DNA of 64,000 nt, taken from Phototrophicus methaneseepsis (lineage in GTDB: Bacteria > Chloroflexota > Anaerolineae > Aggregatilineales > Phototrophicaceae). Positions 8,806 to 18,530 of the stretch are shown here, piece by piece. Position 1 is the stretch's first letter, and each line of letters begins with the position of its first letter. The notes beneath the pieces are model-generated. The model did not search any database. It had not been told where the DNA came from and was given only the letters and a program-made list of their open reading frames with translations. The position numbers and the translations under genes were made by a program. The stretch spans positions 1,116,001 through 1,180,000 of the forward strand of contig NZ_CP062983.1 in assembly GCF_015500095.1 (NCBI RefSeq), read 5' to 3'.

Positions 8806-10377
8806 ATGAAGTTTGCAAAGATGAGAATAATCTTGGTAGTGGCAGCGCTGATGCTTGCCAGCCTTTCAATTCAAGCCCAGACAGACGATCCATTTGTCGT
8901 CTCAGATGCTGTTGTAGAGACAGAAAGCGGTCAGCTTCGCGGTTTTGTGCAGGATGGTATCTACACTTACCTGGGCGTGAAGTATGCACAGGCCGAGCGG
9001 TTCATGATGCCGGAGAAAGTAGAACCCTGGGAAGGCGTGCGCAGCGCAGTGACCTACGGTGAAATTTGCCCGATTCCCGCTATGAACTCTGTCGCCAATG
9101 ACGAACTCTTCAACCCGCATCGTTATTTCCCGCAGAGCGAAAATTGCCAGCATCTCAATATCTGGACGCCAGGTATTCAGGATGATGCACAGCGGCCAGT
9201 CATGGTCTGGCTGCATGGTGGTGGCTGGACGAATGGTTCCTCTATTGAAGGCGTATCCTACGACGGTAGGAACCTGAGTGAAAAAGGCGACGTGGTGGTC
9301 GTGTCGCTCAACCATCGCCTGAATGTTTTGGGCTATCTGGATATGTCCGCTTATGGCGACTATTCCGCCAATGTGGGTGTGGCAGATATGGTAGCAGCGC
9401 TGGAATGGATTCAGGAAAATATTGCTGAATTCGGTGGCGACCCCAGCAATGTGACCATCTTCGGGCAATCCGGTGGTGGTGGTAAAGTTGCGACTTTGAT
9501 GAGTGTTCCGGCGGCAGAAGGCCTGTTTGATAAAGCAATCATTCAAAGTGGGTATGTGAGCTTCGGCAACCAGGAGGCGAGCCAACAGGTTGCTGAACTG
9601 ACGCTCCAGAATCTGGGTATCGATCCTGAGAATGTTGAAGAAATTCAGGATGTTCCCTACGAAGATCTACTCGCAGCCGCAAGCGCAGCACAGTCGGAAA
9701 TTGGTGGCGGCTGGGGCCCCATCCTGGATGGCGATTATATCCCAGAGCCTGCATTCCCCGACTTTGCCAGTGACATCACACTGATGGTCGGTTCTGTCCT
9801 CAATGAGATGACAACAGTTATCAGAATTGATCCTGACGAACTGCTGGCTGATAACCGCAATGACTGGGACATGGAATATGCCACCAGTAAGATGGAAGAA
9901 CGCTTTGGCGAAAACGGTGTCGCAATTGCTGAAGCATTCCTGGAAGCTTACCCGAACAAGCAGTTCGCTGATGCTTATTACCTCGACACTTCGATAGTTG
10001 GCCGTTCTACCGCTTTGAATATTGCGAATATGAAGTCCGAGCAGGAAGCCCCGGTATACACTTACCAGTTCACCTATTACTCCCCGGTGATGGACGGTGT
10101 TGGGATGGCCTGGCACTGTGCGGAAATTCCCTACGTCTTCGACAATGCTGATCTTGCCCTCACGGCAACGGGTGGCGGTGACGCAGCCCATGCAATGGCC
10201 CATATGATGAGCCAGGCGTGGATTAACTTCGCACGCTACGGCGACCCCAATCACGATGCATTACCGGAGTGGCCTGCCTATACCCCAGAAAATGGCGCGA
10301 CAATGATCTTCGATACGACGCCCTGGGTTGGCTTCCATAACGATGCTGAGTTGCTGGCACTGTTGGCAGAAGAATAA
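8806..10377 (+). CDS. Secreted type-B carboxylesterase
   Basis: Alpha/beta-hydrolase of the carboxylesterase/para-nitrobenzyl esterase family (523 residues), hydrolysing carboxylic esters outside the membrane. It has a signal peptide (MKFAKMRIILVVAALMLASLSIQAQ), an oxyanion-hole HGGGW, the nucleophile elbow GQSGGG with Ser222, an acid Glu in the GSVLNE segment, and a catalytic His in WHCAEIPYVF. The ATG at 8806 is used because CGGAG lies 9 bases upstream; TTG at 8788 would precede that site. It is monocistronic, bounded by gaps on both sides. Its substrate is unknown; removing acyl groups from plant polysaccharide is an inference from the neighbouring sugar genes. Confidence 0.92.
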   Translation: MKFAKMRIILVVAALMLASLSIQAQTDDPFVVSDAVVETESGQLRGFVQDGIYTYLGVKYAQAERFMMPEKVEPWEGVRSAVTYGEICPIPAMNSVANDELFNPHRYFPQSENCQHLNIWTPGIQDDAQRPVMVWLHGGGWTNGSSIEGVSYDGRNLSEKGDVVVVSLNHRLNVLGYLDMSAYGDYSANVGVADMVAALEWIQENIAEFGGDPSNVTIFGQSGGGGKVATLMSVPAAEGLFDKAIIQSGYVSFGNQEASQQVAELTLQNLGIDPENVEEIQDVPYEDLLAAASAAQSEIGGGWGPILDGDYIPEPAFPDFASDITLMVGSVLNEMTTVIRIDPDELLADNRNDWDMEYATSKMEERFGENGVAIAEAFLEAYPNKQFADAYYLDTSIVGRSTALNIANMKSEQEAPVYTYQFTYYSPVMDGVGMAWHCAEIPYVFDNADLALTATGGGDAAHAMAHMMSQAWINFARYGDPNHDALPEWPAYTPENGATMIFDTTPWVGFHNDAELLALLAEE

Positions 10378-10413
10378 ATTTCTCTGTCAGGGTCCAGAAA
10401 CATGGCTGACTGT

Positions 10414-10429
10414 TCCGTTCTTGAACGGA
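10414..10429. promoter_or_regulatory. Palindrome after esterase gene
   Basis: TCCGTTC-TT-GAACGGA is a perfect 7-bp inverted repeat with a 2-base centre, 36 bases after the esterase stop. The spacing suits a dimeric regulator, but a short hairpin is equally possible. Confidence 0.3.
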
Positions 10430-10472
10430 CATAACACATGAACTTAAGGTGTTAAGCGGTCATTGATGTCTA

Positions 10473-10511
10473 CAGACAGGGTCGTTCCATTGGTTGGGAC
10501 GGCCCTGTCTG
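10473..10511 (+). terminator. Long stem-loop downstream of esterase
   Basis: CAGACAGGG pairs with CCCTGTCTG, and the pairing continues inward through TCGTTCCA/TTGGGACGG with two G-T wobbles, giving about 17 bp and a short TTGG loop. GGTTTATAT follows. This is the best transcription stop between the esterase and the next operon. The rest of the 415-base gap (10378-10792) holds TAGAC-type repeats around 10684-10720 but no credible gene; the short frame at 10463-10681 has no recognisable protein. Confidence 0.6.
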
Positions 10512-10792
10512 GTTTATATCTGCTAATACTGCTGAGTGCGCGTCAAATCTGTAAGTGCCCCACTTTGCTTTTGATAACCAAATCTCCCCATCGCCTTGCG
10601 AAGTGTGCAAAATGGGTAGGTAGAAATACCCATATACTTTGCATCCTATTATTCATGCCCGGTCACAGGAAGGATGTCTAAAATAGACGCCGGAGTGATG
10701 AGCATAGACGTGTCTGTCTAAAACTTGGCAGCATGGCTCTGGCTCTCTGTTAGTAGACAGATTATTTGGCTGGTTTCCGGGAGCAAATTAGT

Positions 10793-11899
10793 ATGGATAA
10801 AATTAATGTTGCGATTGTGGGTTTGGGCTTCGGGGCGGAATTCATCCCGATTTATCAACAACATCCGCACACAAATATGTATGCCATTTGCCAGCGAACA
10901 GAAAGCAAATTGAATGAAATTGGCGATGCTTTTGGTGTGGAAAAACGCTACACGGATATTGCTGATTTATTGAATGACCCTCTTGTGGATGCCGTCCACA
11001 TCAATTCACCCATCCATCTCCATGCGGAACACAGCATTGCTTCGCTGAAGGCTGGCAAGCACACGGCCTGTACTGTTCCGATGGCGACGACAGTTGACGA
11101 GTGCGAAGCCATTATCAAAGCCCAGCAGGACTCCGGCAAGAAGTACATGATGATGGAAACAGTCGTCTATAGCCGTGAATTCCTGTATGTGCGCCAATTA
11201 CGCGATGCTGGCAAATTAGGGAAAATCCAGTTTTTGCGTGCCGCACATCATCAAGAAATGGCGGGTTGGCCCGGCTATTGGGAAGGCTTGCCGCCGATGT
11301 ATTATGCAACCCATGTGGTTAGCCCTTGCTTGGCAATGGCACAGGCAGATGCCGAATATGTATCGTGTTTTGGGTCTGGGCGTATTGATGAAAACCTCAT
11401 CGAAAAGTATGGTTCGCCTTTTGCGATTGAAACGGCCCATATTAAGCTTCACAACAGCGATCTATCCGCAGAAGTGAGTCGTTCCTTATTCAATACAGCG
11501 CGCCAATATATTGAGAGCTTCGATGTTTATGGGAGCAAAATGTCCTATGAATGGCCTTTGATTGAGCATACTCAGCCCGTTGTGCATACTGGCGAAGAGC
11601 CAGAGAACGTCACTGTGCCGGACTTTGCCCACCTGCTGCCTGAAGAAATCCAGCACTTTACGACAAAGGGCGTTTATGGCGAAGAAGAGCAGCATTTGTC
11701 GTTTATACAGGGGGCCGGGCATGGTGGTTCGCATCCTCATCTGGCGAATGAATTCATCCGCAGTATTGTTGAAGATGATGACCCTTTCCCGAATGTGAAA
11801 CAATCGGCAAACTGGACCTGTGTCGGGATTTTGGCCCACGAATCGGCCATGCAGGGTGGCAAGATAATCCCGCTGCCTGCATTTACCCTGTCTTCATAG
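10793..11899 (+). CDS. Gfo/Idh/MocA-family oxidoreductase
   Basis: NAD(P)-dependent sugar or inositol dehydrogenase-like enzyme (368 residues). The N-terminal Rossmann fold has a GLGFGAEF glycine motif, and TVPMATT follows at the position of the usual EKP, so the catalytic Lys of that motif is absent. A C-terminal Gfo/Idh/MocA domain follows, with an HGGSHPH segment. The ATG at 10793 was chosen for the CGGGAG upstream. It is first in a three-gene run with a sulfatase and an amidohydrolase, implying a role in breaking down a modified sugar. Loss of the EKP lysine points to a divergent subfamily, so the reaction is unassigned. Confidence 0.87.
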   Translation: MDKINVAIVGLGFGAEFIPIYQQHPHTNMYAICQRTESKLNEIGDAFGVEKRYTDIADLLNDPLVDAVHINSPIHLHAEHSIASLKAGKHTACTVPMATTVDECEAIIKAQQDSGKKYMMMETVVYSREFLYVRQLRDAGKLGKIQFLRAAHHQEMAGWPGYWEGLPPMYYATHVVSPCLAMAQADAEYVSCFGSGRIDENLIEKYGSPFAIETAHIKLHNSDLSAEVSRSLFNTARQYIESFDVYGSKMSYEWPLIEHTQPVVHTGEEPENVTVPDFAHLLPEEIQHFTTKGVYGEEEQHLSFIQGAGHGGSHPHLANEFIRSIVEDDDPFPNVKQSANWTCVGILAHESAMQGGKIIPLPAFTLSS

Positions 11900-11951
11900 T
11901 GAAGTTAGCTCTCGTAGCACAGCGACCCTATTATTTGTCGAAAGTGACGAC

Positions 11952-13454
11952 ATGCGAATTATTTATTTTGATCTAGATTGCGTCCGTAAGGATCATCTCG
12001 GCCTTTATGGTTATAACCGCAATACATCTCCGAATATGGACCATCTCGCTCAGTCTTCTGTGGTCTTTGAAAATTGTTTTGTCTCTGATGCGCCGTGTTT
12101 ACCATCACGGGCGGCGTTATTCTCAGCGCGCCCGGGTATCTCCAACGGGGTTATCAGCCATGAATTTCCTGGTTGTGAATTTCGCTTTCCGGGTAAAGAA
12201 GGTATGCCGAATTATTACCCGGAGTACACCATGCCTATGCGCATGCTGCAAGAGAACGATTACCACACCGTGACGTTTTCAATTTTCCAGCAGCGGCATA
12301 TGGCGTGGTGGTTCAATGCGGGTTTTAGTGAGGTGCACAACCCAACGCGTCCTTCTGCCCATGAGAATGCCAGCGACGTGAACCCGCGTGTTATCCGCTG
12401 GATTGAAAAGAACATCGCGGATTATGATGACCTGTTTTTGCACATTCATTATTGGGATGCGCATACCCCTTACCATCCCTCGGACGAGATGATCGCACAG
12501 GTTGCCGACAATCCATTGCCTGACTATCCCGATGAAGCGACGATTCAAGACCATTATGCGAACTTCTATGGCCCCAAGTCTGCCCGTGACATCATGATCC
12601 GGCGCGGTGATCAGGGTTATAAAAGCCCGCACCCAGCAATGCCGGACCAAATCTCCAACCGGGAGGAGTTCAAGCATATGCTGGATTCCTACGATGCCTC
12701 CATTGCGACGGTTGACCGTGCCATTGGCGAAATCATTGATGCGCTGAAAGCCGCTGACGCTTACGAGGACACCGTCATCATCATCTCTGCCGATCATGGC
12801 GAAGCGATTGGTCAAATGGGGATGTACTTCGAGCATGGGGTTGCGGTCGATGGTGTGACCAATGTGCCTTTGATCGTGCATATCCCCGGTGTGACGGATA
12901 GTGGCACGCACAGCGAAGCGATGGTCTATCAATATGACTTTATGGCGACACTGCTGGATTTGCTGAATATCCATCGCCCTGAAAGATGGGATGCAAAGTC
13001 GTTCTTGCCAGCGTTGCGCGAGGAAGATTTTGCGGGACGTCCTTTTGTGGTCTATGGCTGCGGCATTTTTTCGTTACAACGGGCGATTCGCACGCCGGAC
13101 TATGCGCTCGTCTGGACGTATCATCCGGGGTGTAGCCCCCTGGATGAGCGCTATCTGTTTGATATTCAAAATGACCCCAATCAAACGACGAATATCATAG
13201 ATACTCAGCCAGATGTTGTTCAAGAACTGGAAAGCGCCTATCTCAAGTGGTGGCAAGGCTGGTGTATGGGGCCGAATGCGGTTATTGATCCCTTTGTCCC
13301 GCAGACGCCCGTATTCGAGTATTTCCCTGTTGAGGAGATGAGGCAGCGATTGCGGTTTTTAGGCCGGGATGACCAGCTAGCAGACCTTGAAGTGCGCCTT
13401 GCTAAGTATCGACGCCAGAAGCCACAGGCACCTATCGCGGGCAGCTTGATATAA
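11952..13454 (+). CDS. Sulfatase (formylglycine type)
   Basis: Alkaline-phosphatase-superfamily sulfatase, 500 residues. It carries the formylglycine signature C49-L-P-S-R, needing conversion of Cys49 by a formylglycine-generating enzyme not present in this window. Metal ligands are visible at D7 and D9 (FDLDCVRKDHLGLYG) and in ISADHGEAIG. No signal peptide is evident, so it probably acts in the cytoplasm on an imported sulfated molecule. It lies 52 bases after the oxidoreductase and 19 before the amidohydrolase in one operon. Phosphonate monoester hydrolases share this fold, so the ester hydrolysed is not certain. Confidence 0.9.
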   Translation: MRIIYFDLDCVRKDHLGLYGYNRNTSPNMDHLAQSSVVFENCFVSDAPCLPSRAALFSARPGISNGVISHEFPGCEFRFPGKEGMPNYYPEYTMPMRMLQENDYHTVTFSIFQQRHMAWWFNAGFSEVHNPTRPSAHENASDVNPRVIRWIEKNIADYDDLFLHIHYWDAHTPYHPSDEMIAQVADNPLPDYPDEATIQDHYANFYGPKSARDIMIRRGDQGYKSPHPAMPDQISNREEFKHMLDSYDASIATVDRAIGEIIDALKAADAYEDTVIIISADHGEAIGQMGMYFEHGVAVDGVTNVPLIVHIPGVTDSGTHSEAMVYQYDFMATLLDLLNIHRPERWDAKSFLPALREEDFAGRPFVVYGCGIFSLQRAIRTPDYALVWTYHPGCSPLDERYLFDIQNDPNQTTNIIDTQPDVVQELESAYLKWWQGWCMGPNAVIDPFVPQTPVFEYFPVEEMRQRLRFLGRDDQLADLEVRLAKYRRQKPQAPIAGSLI

Positions 13455-13473
13455 CTCAGCCAGGGGCTACATC

Positions 13474-14238
13474 ATGATTATTGATGCCGATACCCACATA
13501 TCGCCTTTCAGCGATGATGCACTGGACATCCCCATTGATGAACTGCTGCGCCGCCTTGACCGTGCAAAGGTCGATAAGGCTATTGTCTGGCAGCGACCAC
13601 CCTACATGCGCGAAGTCGCCGAAGCCAATCGTTATGTGTACCAGGCGATGAAAGACCACCCTGACCGTGTGATTGGCTTCGGTTGGGTGAATCCACACCT
13701 CGGCACGGAGAAGATGCTGGATGAGATCAAACGCTGCCACGAAGCATACGGCATGCACGGCATCAAGCTAAATGGTGCTCAGAACAGCTTTTACATTGAT
13801 AGTGACGCTGTGATGCCGCTGCTCGACGCGATTGCTGCAACGGACACCGTGATGGCTTTTCATATTGGCACAGATGCCTATGAGGCGACGCACCCTTATC
13901 GCATGGGTAAAATCGCGGCTCGCTACCCCGATAAACGCCTGCTGATGATCCATATGGGTGGGGTTGGCTTCCATGATCTATCCAACGCGGCAATTGAAGT
14001 CATGCAGACCTATGACAACATCATGGGGATTGGCAGTGCGATCCGCCCGATTAAGCTGCTCAAAGCATTGAAGACGCTCGGTGCAGAGCGTGTAGCCTTT
14101 GGCAGCGATACGCCATTTAATTTAACGCATGTTGAGGTCGCAGCTTATCAGGCTTTGTTGGAAGACGAATTTACAGAGAATGAGAAGCAGCAGATTATGG
14201 CTGGCAATATCGCTCGCTGGCTCAACCTGGATTTATAA
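13474..14238 (+). CDS. Amidohydrolase-family metal-dependent hydrolase
   Basis: Amidohydrolase-2 (TIM-barrel) protein, 254 residues. The N-terminal DADTHISP segment is the family's DxHxH-like start. Later motifs are KLNGAQNSF, MAFHIGTD, MIHMGG and FGSDTPFN with the catalytic Asp. Members include lactonases and decarboxylases, so the reaction is open. It is third in the operon with the oxidoreductase and sulfatase; a lactonase step after sugar oxidation would fit (inference). Its stop lies 2 bases from the stop of the convergent response-regulator gene, leaving no room for a terminator. Confidence 0.85.
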   Translation: MIIDADTHISPFSDDALDIPIDELLRRLDRAKVDKAIVWQRPPYMREVAEANRYVYQAMKDHPDRVIGFGWVNPHLGTEKMLDEIKRCHEAYGMHGIKLNGAQNSFYIDSDAVMPLLDAIAATDTVMAFHIGTDAYEATHPYRMGKIAARYPDKRLLMIHMGGVGFHDLSNAAIEVMQTYDNIMGIGSAIRPIKLLKALKTLGAERVAFGSDTPFNLTHVEVAAYQALLEDEFTENEKQQIMAGNIARWLNLDL

Positions 14239-14240
14239 AC

Positions 14241-14879
14241 CTAGCTGCTGTTAACCAGATTGTGTTTGATCGCCAGATTTGTCGCTTTGGCACGGCTGCT
14301 GACGCTGAGCTTAGCAAGGATGCTGCTGACGTGATTCTTCACTGTTGACGCGCTGAGCACCAGTTCCTGGGCGATTTCTTCATTGCTCAGCCCTTCAACC
14401 ATATACGTCAGGACTTCGCGCTCACGCTGTGTCAATTCCGCGAAGTGGTCTTCTTCTTCCTGATTGGTCAGCACATCCGTCAGTTCTGGCGAAAGAATAG
14501 GCATCCCGGAATACGTCGCACGAATGGCGGCGGAGAGCTTCTCCGCTGAGACGTTTTTCAATAAATAGCTGGTCGCGCCAGCTCGCAGCGCGGCACGGAT
14601 CAGATGCTGCTCTTTGAAGCTGGTCAGGGCGATGATCTTCACATCCGGGTGCGCTTCCAGCACGGCGGGGATCGCATCAATACCACTCATTTCCGGCATC
14701 ATCAAATCCATCAATACGACATGGGGATGGACCTGCTCACATAAGCGCAGGGCATCAATCGCATTGCCGGCTTCCCCAACGAGTTCAAAGTCATGCGATG
14801 CTTTTAAGAAGGTTGCCAGGCCGCGCCTAACCATCGCGTGGTCATCGACAATGAGCAGACGAATCGTTTGATCAGGCAT
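14241..14879 (-). CDS. NarL/FixJ-family response regulator
   Basis: A 212-residue regulator with receiver residues 1-120 (VDD at 11-13, acceptor D58, T in ALTSF, K in LLKN) and a LuxR-type HTH near 145-205 (LTQREREVLTYMVEGLSNEEIAQEL). Its ATG overlaps the 3' end of the PAS-GAF kinase by 8 bases, so the two are translated together and almost certainly form a two-component pair. Confidence 0.95.
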   Translation of the reverse strand: MPDQTIRLLIVDDHAMVRRGLATFLKASHDFELVGEAGNAIDALRLCEQVHPHVVLMDLMMPEMSGIDAIPAVLEAHPDVKIIALTSFKEQHLIRAALRAGATSYLLKNVSAEKLSAAIRATYSGMPILSPELTDVLTNQEEEDHFAELTQREREVLTYMVEGLSNEEIAQELVLSASTVKNHVSSILAKLSVSSRAKATNLAIKHNLVNSS

Positions 14880-17304
14880 TCAGGGGTATCTCCTTTTGCC
14901 ATTCCAATTGGATTTGTGTGCCCTGGCCGGGCTGGCTATGAATTTCTAGCCGCGCGCCAATGGATGTGGCACGCTCACGCATGATGCTCAGGCCCAAGCG
15001 GTGCGAGGGAATGTTGCTGACATCAAAACCTGTGCCATTATCCGTCACAATGAGCCTGGCATAATGCGCTTGGTGCACAAACGCAACTGATGCCGATGTG
15101 GCTGTGGTGTGGCGTGAAATATTATTCAAGGCTTCTTGCGCAATCCTGTAAAACGCGACTTGGGTATCCGGTGGCAGCAGACAATTGCCCTGCACACTAA
15201 GGCCAACGGGAAACCCCATCCGGTTTGACATGGATTCTGTCAATTGTTGCAAAAGCTCTTCCAGCCGCGTTTCTACCAGCCCTGAGGGACGCAGTTCCAC
15301 GAGCAGTGCGCGCATTTCCGAGAGGGCCCCATTTGTGAACTTGTGCAGGTCATCAAGGCATTTACGCCCTTCGTTGATGTCTTGCTCCCATAGGTCTGGC
15401 AGCACTTCGGCAGTGATATTGGCCGACCAGAGCGTCTGGCTAACCGCATCGTGCAAATCTCGCGCCAGTCGTTGGCGTTCTTCCAGCGCTGCAATGACCT
15501 GTGCGCGTTCAAATGAGCGTGCGTTCTGGATAGCACTGGCTGCCTGATTGGCGAATGCTTGCAGACGTTCCCCGTGCGTCTCGTTATAGCAATCGGGGTC
15601 ATGGCTGTGCAGGTTCAAAAACCCGATGACTTCACCCTGAAGGCAAATCGGCGTGCCGACATAGGACTTCATGCCTTTGTGCTCGCATAGTTGCCAATAC
15701 GGCTCATCAAAATGAATATCGCTGAGCACGCAGGGCTTGCGAGTACGCTGCATCTGGCTGAGTACGGTGTGCTCCGAGAGAGCAAAATGGGATTTTTGGC
15801 GGCTTGCAATCGCTTTGTGTATCTTACTTTGCATCGAGCGGACAATACGCGCTGTGTGTTTGTCCACCAGCATGATATTGGCGACCTGATGCGGCACCGA
15901 GCGCTCAATCACCCGCAAAATGCGGTCAAGGACTTCTTCAATATTGAGGGTGCTGTTCAGCAGGGCCGCGTTATCGCATAAAGCCTCAGCGAGCATACGT
16001 TGTTCATGTTCCGCGTGTTGCATATGGGTGAGGTCGGTAATATCGGTGATCGACCCCATAATGCGCAATTCCTCGTTAACGATTGTCCCGCGCGATAGCA
16101 TCCAGCGAATTTCACCGTTTTTGTGCATCATCCGCAGCTTATTTTCACAATGCGGGATTTCGCCCTTAAGGTGGCACTGCAACGTCTCTTTGAATAACTG
16201 ACGATCTTCAGGATGGATGAGCAGCAGCCAATCATCCAGCGTCGTCGGTGTATCATGCTCCTCAAGGCCGAGCAAGTCATTGAGGCCGGGGGCGAGGTAT
16301 ATTTGATCAGTGTCACTGTGCCAATCCCACACGCAGACCTGCCCAGCATTGGTCGCCAGTGCATAACGCTGCCCACTTAAGCGCAACGCATCTTCAATGC
16401 GTTCACGCTGCTCAATTTCTTGCTTAAGCTGTGCGTTGGATGCAGAAAGCTCGCGGGTGCGTTCTTCGACGCGCTGCTCAAGCTCGCGGCGGCGTGCTTC
16501 CTCGGCATATTTGCGCTCGGTAATGTCTTCGTATGTGCCCAGGATACCGACGACATTGCCATCTGCATCATGCAGCGGAATCTTGTTCGTTTCCAGCCAG
16601 GCTTGCTTACCATCTGCCTGCAACTGAGGCTCGATGATACGATATTCTGGTTGATCGCTCTCCATCACGCGCCGGTCAACTTCTCTAAAGAAATCGGCTT
16701 CTTCAACACGATATGACAGGTCGTAATCCGTCTTGTCAATAACAGAGGCGAGTGTGCCATCCCCCGCATCGTTGAAGAAATTGCGATTCCCACCCATGAT
16801 GATGTAATCTCGATTCTTCCAGAAGATCGCCTGCGGGATATTATCCATCACCAGTTGCAGCATTTCCTGAGACGCTTTGAGGGCTTTTTCAGAAGCCTTT
16901 TGTTCTGTGATATTTTCAATCACGCCGAGCAGGCCAATGACTTCGTCCTGCTGGTTTTTGAGTGGGATGCGGCTGGTCCTGAGCCAGCAAGTTTGCCCCT
17001 GATGGGTCGTCTTGATTTCCAGGTTGCAATGGGCTTGTTTCGACGTCAGCGTTTCTTTGTCGATTTTTTCGAAGTAAGCGCGGACATCAGGCTGCCAGGG
17101 CAGTTCATGCTCCTGCTTGCCCGTAAAAGTGAAGTGATTTTGGCTTTCTGGGGGCAGTGCCTGCTGGATAAAGGACGCAAAACTGCGGTTACAGTCGATA
17201 TAAGCTAGGGCATTGTCCTTCCAATAGATCATCTGGGGGATGTTGTCGACGACGGCTTGAAACATACTATTTGCCCCATGAGAAAAAAGGACTTCTGAAA
17301 TCAT
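14872..17304 (-). CDS. PAS-PAS-PAS-GAF sensor histidine kinase
   Basis: Soluble 810-residue kinase. It has PAS/PAC domains at about 10-140, 140-265 and 310-435 (each with WKN/WKD or VWDW and a PAC end such as GIVENITE or GSITDITD), joined by a coiled coil near 265-310. A GAF domain lies at ~455-600. HisKA_3 has the phosphoacceptor in LARDLHDAVSQTLW near residue 616, and a C-terminal HATPase_c has VTDNGTGF. No membrane segments are visible, so it senses an internal signal; the PAS and GAF ligands (redox, oxygen, small molecule) cannot be told from sequence. It faces the 17666 operon divergently, a plausible target of its partner regulator. Confidence 0.93.
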   Translation of the reverse strand: MISEVLFSHGANSMFQAVVDNIPQMIYWKDNALAYIDCNRSFASFIQQALPPESQNHFTFTGKQEHELPWQPDVRAYFEKIDKETLTSKQAHCNLEIKTTHQGQTCWLRTSRIPLKNQQDEVIGLLGVIENITEQKASEKALKASQEMLQLVMDNIPQAIFWKNRDYIIMGGNRNFFNDAGDGTLASVIDKTDYDLSYRVEEADFFREVDRRVMESDQPEYRIIEPQLQADGKQAWLETNKIPLHDADGNVVGILGTYEDITERKYAEEARRRELEQRVEERTRELSASNAQLKQEIEQRERIEDALRLSGQRYALATNAGQVCVWDWHSDTDQIYLAPGLNDLLGLEEHDTPTTLDDWLLLIHPEDRQLFKETLQCHLKGEIPHCENKLRMMHKNGEIRWMLSRGTIVNEELRIMGSITDITDLTHMQHAEHEQRMLAEALCDNAALLNSTLNIEEVLDRILRVIERSVPHQVANIMLVDKHTARIVRSMQSKIHKAIASRQKSHFALSEHTVLSQMQRTRKPCVLSDIHFDEPYWQLCEHKGMKSYVGTPICLQGEVIGFLNLHSHDPDCYNETHGERLQAFANQAASAIQNARSFERAQVIAALEERQRLARDLHDAVSQTLWSANITAEVLPDLWEQDINEGRKCLDDLHKFTNGALSEMRALLVELRPSGLVETRLEELLQQLTESMSNRMGFPVGLSVQGNCLLPPDTQVAFYRIAQEALNNISRHTTATSASVAFVHQAHYARLIVTDNGTGFDVSNIPSHRLGLSIMRERATSIGARLEIHSQPGQGTQIQLEWQKEIPLNA

Positions 17305-17605
17305 TTTTATGCTCGCAACAAATCATTATTATTTGCCCAATCATACAATATATGTGGTTCGCCCCAAAAAAGTCAGCCATGTCATAGCCACAATGTGTTA
17401 TGGATTTGGATTATCAGCGCACCATTTACACTAACTACAGCTAATTCATTTGCTTCCTAATAAGTGAAACGTAAGTATCACCGACGTGCAAAAAGTTAGG
17501 TATTTCTTCCTACTTTCGATGCGTCCTAGTGTTCATGCTAGGGTTGTCCGACTTAGATATATTCGTTAAACAAGGTTTTTGAACATTTTTTTACAAGTTG
17601 AATGC

Positions 17606-17658
17606 TGTCGATAAGTCCTTGTCGATAAGTTCTTATGGATTAGCCTTATCGACCGGAG
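17606..17658 (+). promoter_or_regulatory. Triple GTCGATAAG motif overlapping the translation start region
   Basis: TGTCGATAAG occurs at 17606-17615 and again at 17620-17629 (14-base pitch). Its reverse complement CTTATCGAC lies at 17645-17653, directly before the CGGAG ribosome-binding site of the next gene. As DNA this is a direct-plus-inverted regulator site. As RNA, either upstream copy could pair with the third and mask the ribosome-binding site. The rest of the 361-base divergent gap (17305-17665) shows nothing definite. Confidence 0.45.
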
Positions 17659-17665
17659 AATGCCT

Positions 17666-18451
17666 ATGATTGGTCTTGCTTGTGCCACATTATCGTGTGA
17701 TGGGTTCGGTGATACGGATTTTGTTGAAAGCTTCCGTATGCTGCCCGAAATTGGGTTCAAATATGTTGAATTCAACTGCTGGTATCCCAGTACAATCACA
17801 CCAGCCAAAATGGAAGATCTCAAACAGCGCTGTGCTGAGACAGGGCTTATCCCCGCTTCGATACATGGGACGCACTTCGGCGCTGCCAACGATATGGAAC
17901 TTTCCAAAGATACGGCGCACAAAATCCGGCTGATTGAAGCAGCCGGTGAACTCGGTGTGACGCGCATCGGGGCGACGGGTGCTTCGCGCGGCTCCAACGG
18001 TGGGCTGGATGCAATCATCACGGTCCTGAAAGAGATTGTGCCGGTTGCAGAAGCACAGGGCGTTGAGATTGGGCTTGAGAACCACGAAGGCAATAACCTG
18101 GAAACCATTGAAGATTATGAACGCATCTTTGAGGCTGTTGATTCCCCCAACCTGGGTATCTGGCTGGATACAGGGCACTTCGACGCTTCAAATGTGGATA
18201 TGGATGATCTCATTGATCGACTTCATTCGCATGTCAATCATATTCATGTTAAAGACAATGAGAAGAAAGGTGTCAAGTCGTTTACACGCTTTGGTGATGG
18301 CACGACGGATAACTATCGCGTCATTGATCGCATGTTGGAAAAAGGATACAGCGGCTTCATCACGGTAGAATTATCGCCACTGGATCCATCCACTATTTTC
18401 GAGGACCTCGTTGTCGCCAGAAAGATGTTCAAGCGCTACGAAACATCGTGA
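17666..18451 (+). CDS. Sugar phosphate isomerase/epimerase (xylose-isomerase-like TIM barrel)
   Basis: AP-endonuclease-2/xylose-isomerase-like TIM-barrel protein, 262 residues. Metal-site segments are visible: GLENHEG, WLDTGHFD, HIHVKDN and a late E in FITVELS. Such enzymes epimerise or isomerise free or phosphorylated ketoses, or dehydrate inosose. The ATG at 17666 is favoured over 17660 because CGGAG at 17654-17658 would touch the earlier one. It heads a run with a binding protein, two permeases and a dehydrogenase, so it probably processes the imported sugar. Confidence 0.88.
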   Translation: MIGLACATLSCDGFGDTDFVESFRMLPEIGFKYVEFNCWYPSTITPAKMEDLKQRCAETGLIPASIHGTHFGAANDMELSKDTAHKIRLIEAAGELGVTRIGATGASRGSNGGLDAIITVLKEIVPVAEAQGVEIGLENHEGNNLETIEDYERIFEAVDSPNLGIWLDTGHFDASNVDMDDLIDRLHSHVNHIHVKDNEKKGVKSFTRFGDGTTDNYRVIDRMLEKGYSGFITVELSPLDPSTIFEDLVVARKMFKRYETS

Positions 18452-18530
18452 CATCGTGATTGTAGTCATCCTGATTCATCTGTTTCATTTATTGGCTTAG
18501 GTAAATATTTTTAAGATAGGAGAAATTTCT

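Noticed and set aside
10463-10681. 72-codon plus-strand frame between esterase and oxidoreductase
   Set aside because: It overlaps the long stem-loop, has no ribosome-binding site and no recognisable protein.
12279-12974. 231-codon minus-strand frame
   Set aside because: Shadow of the sulfatase gene; no recognised family.
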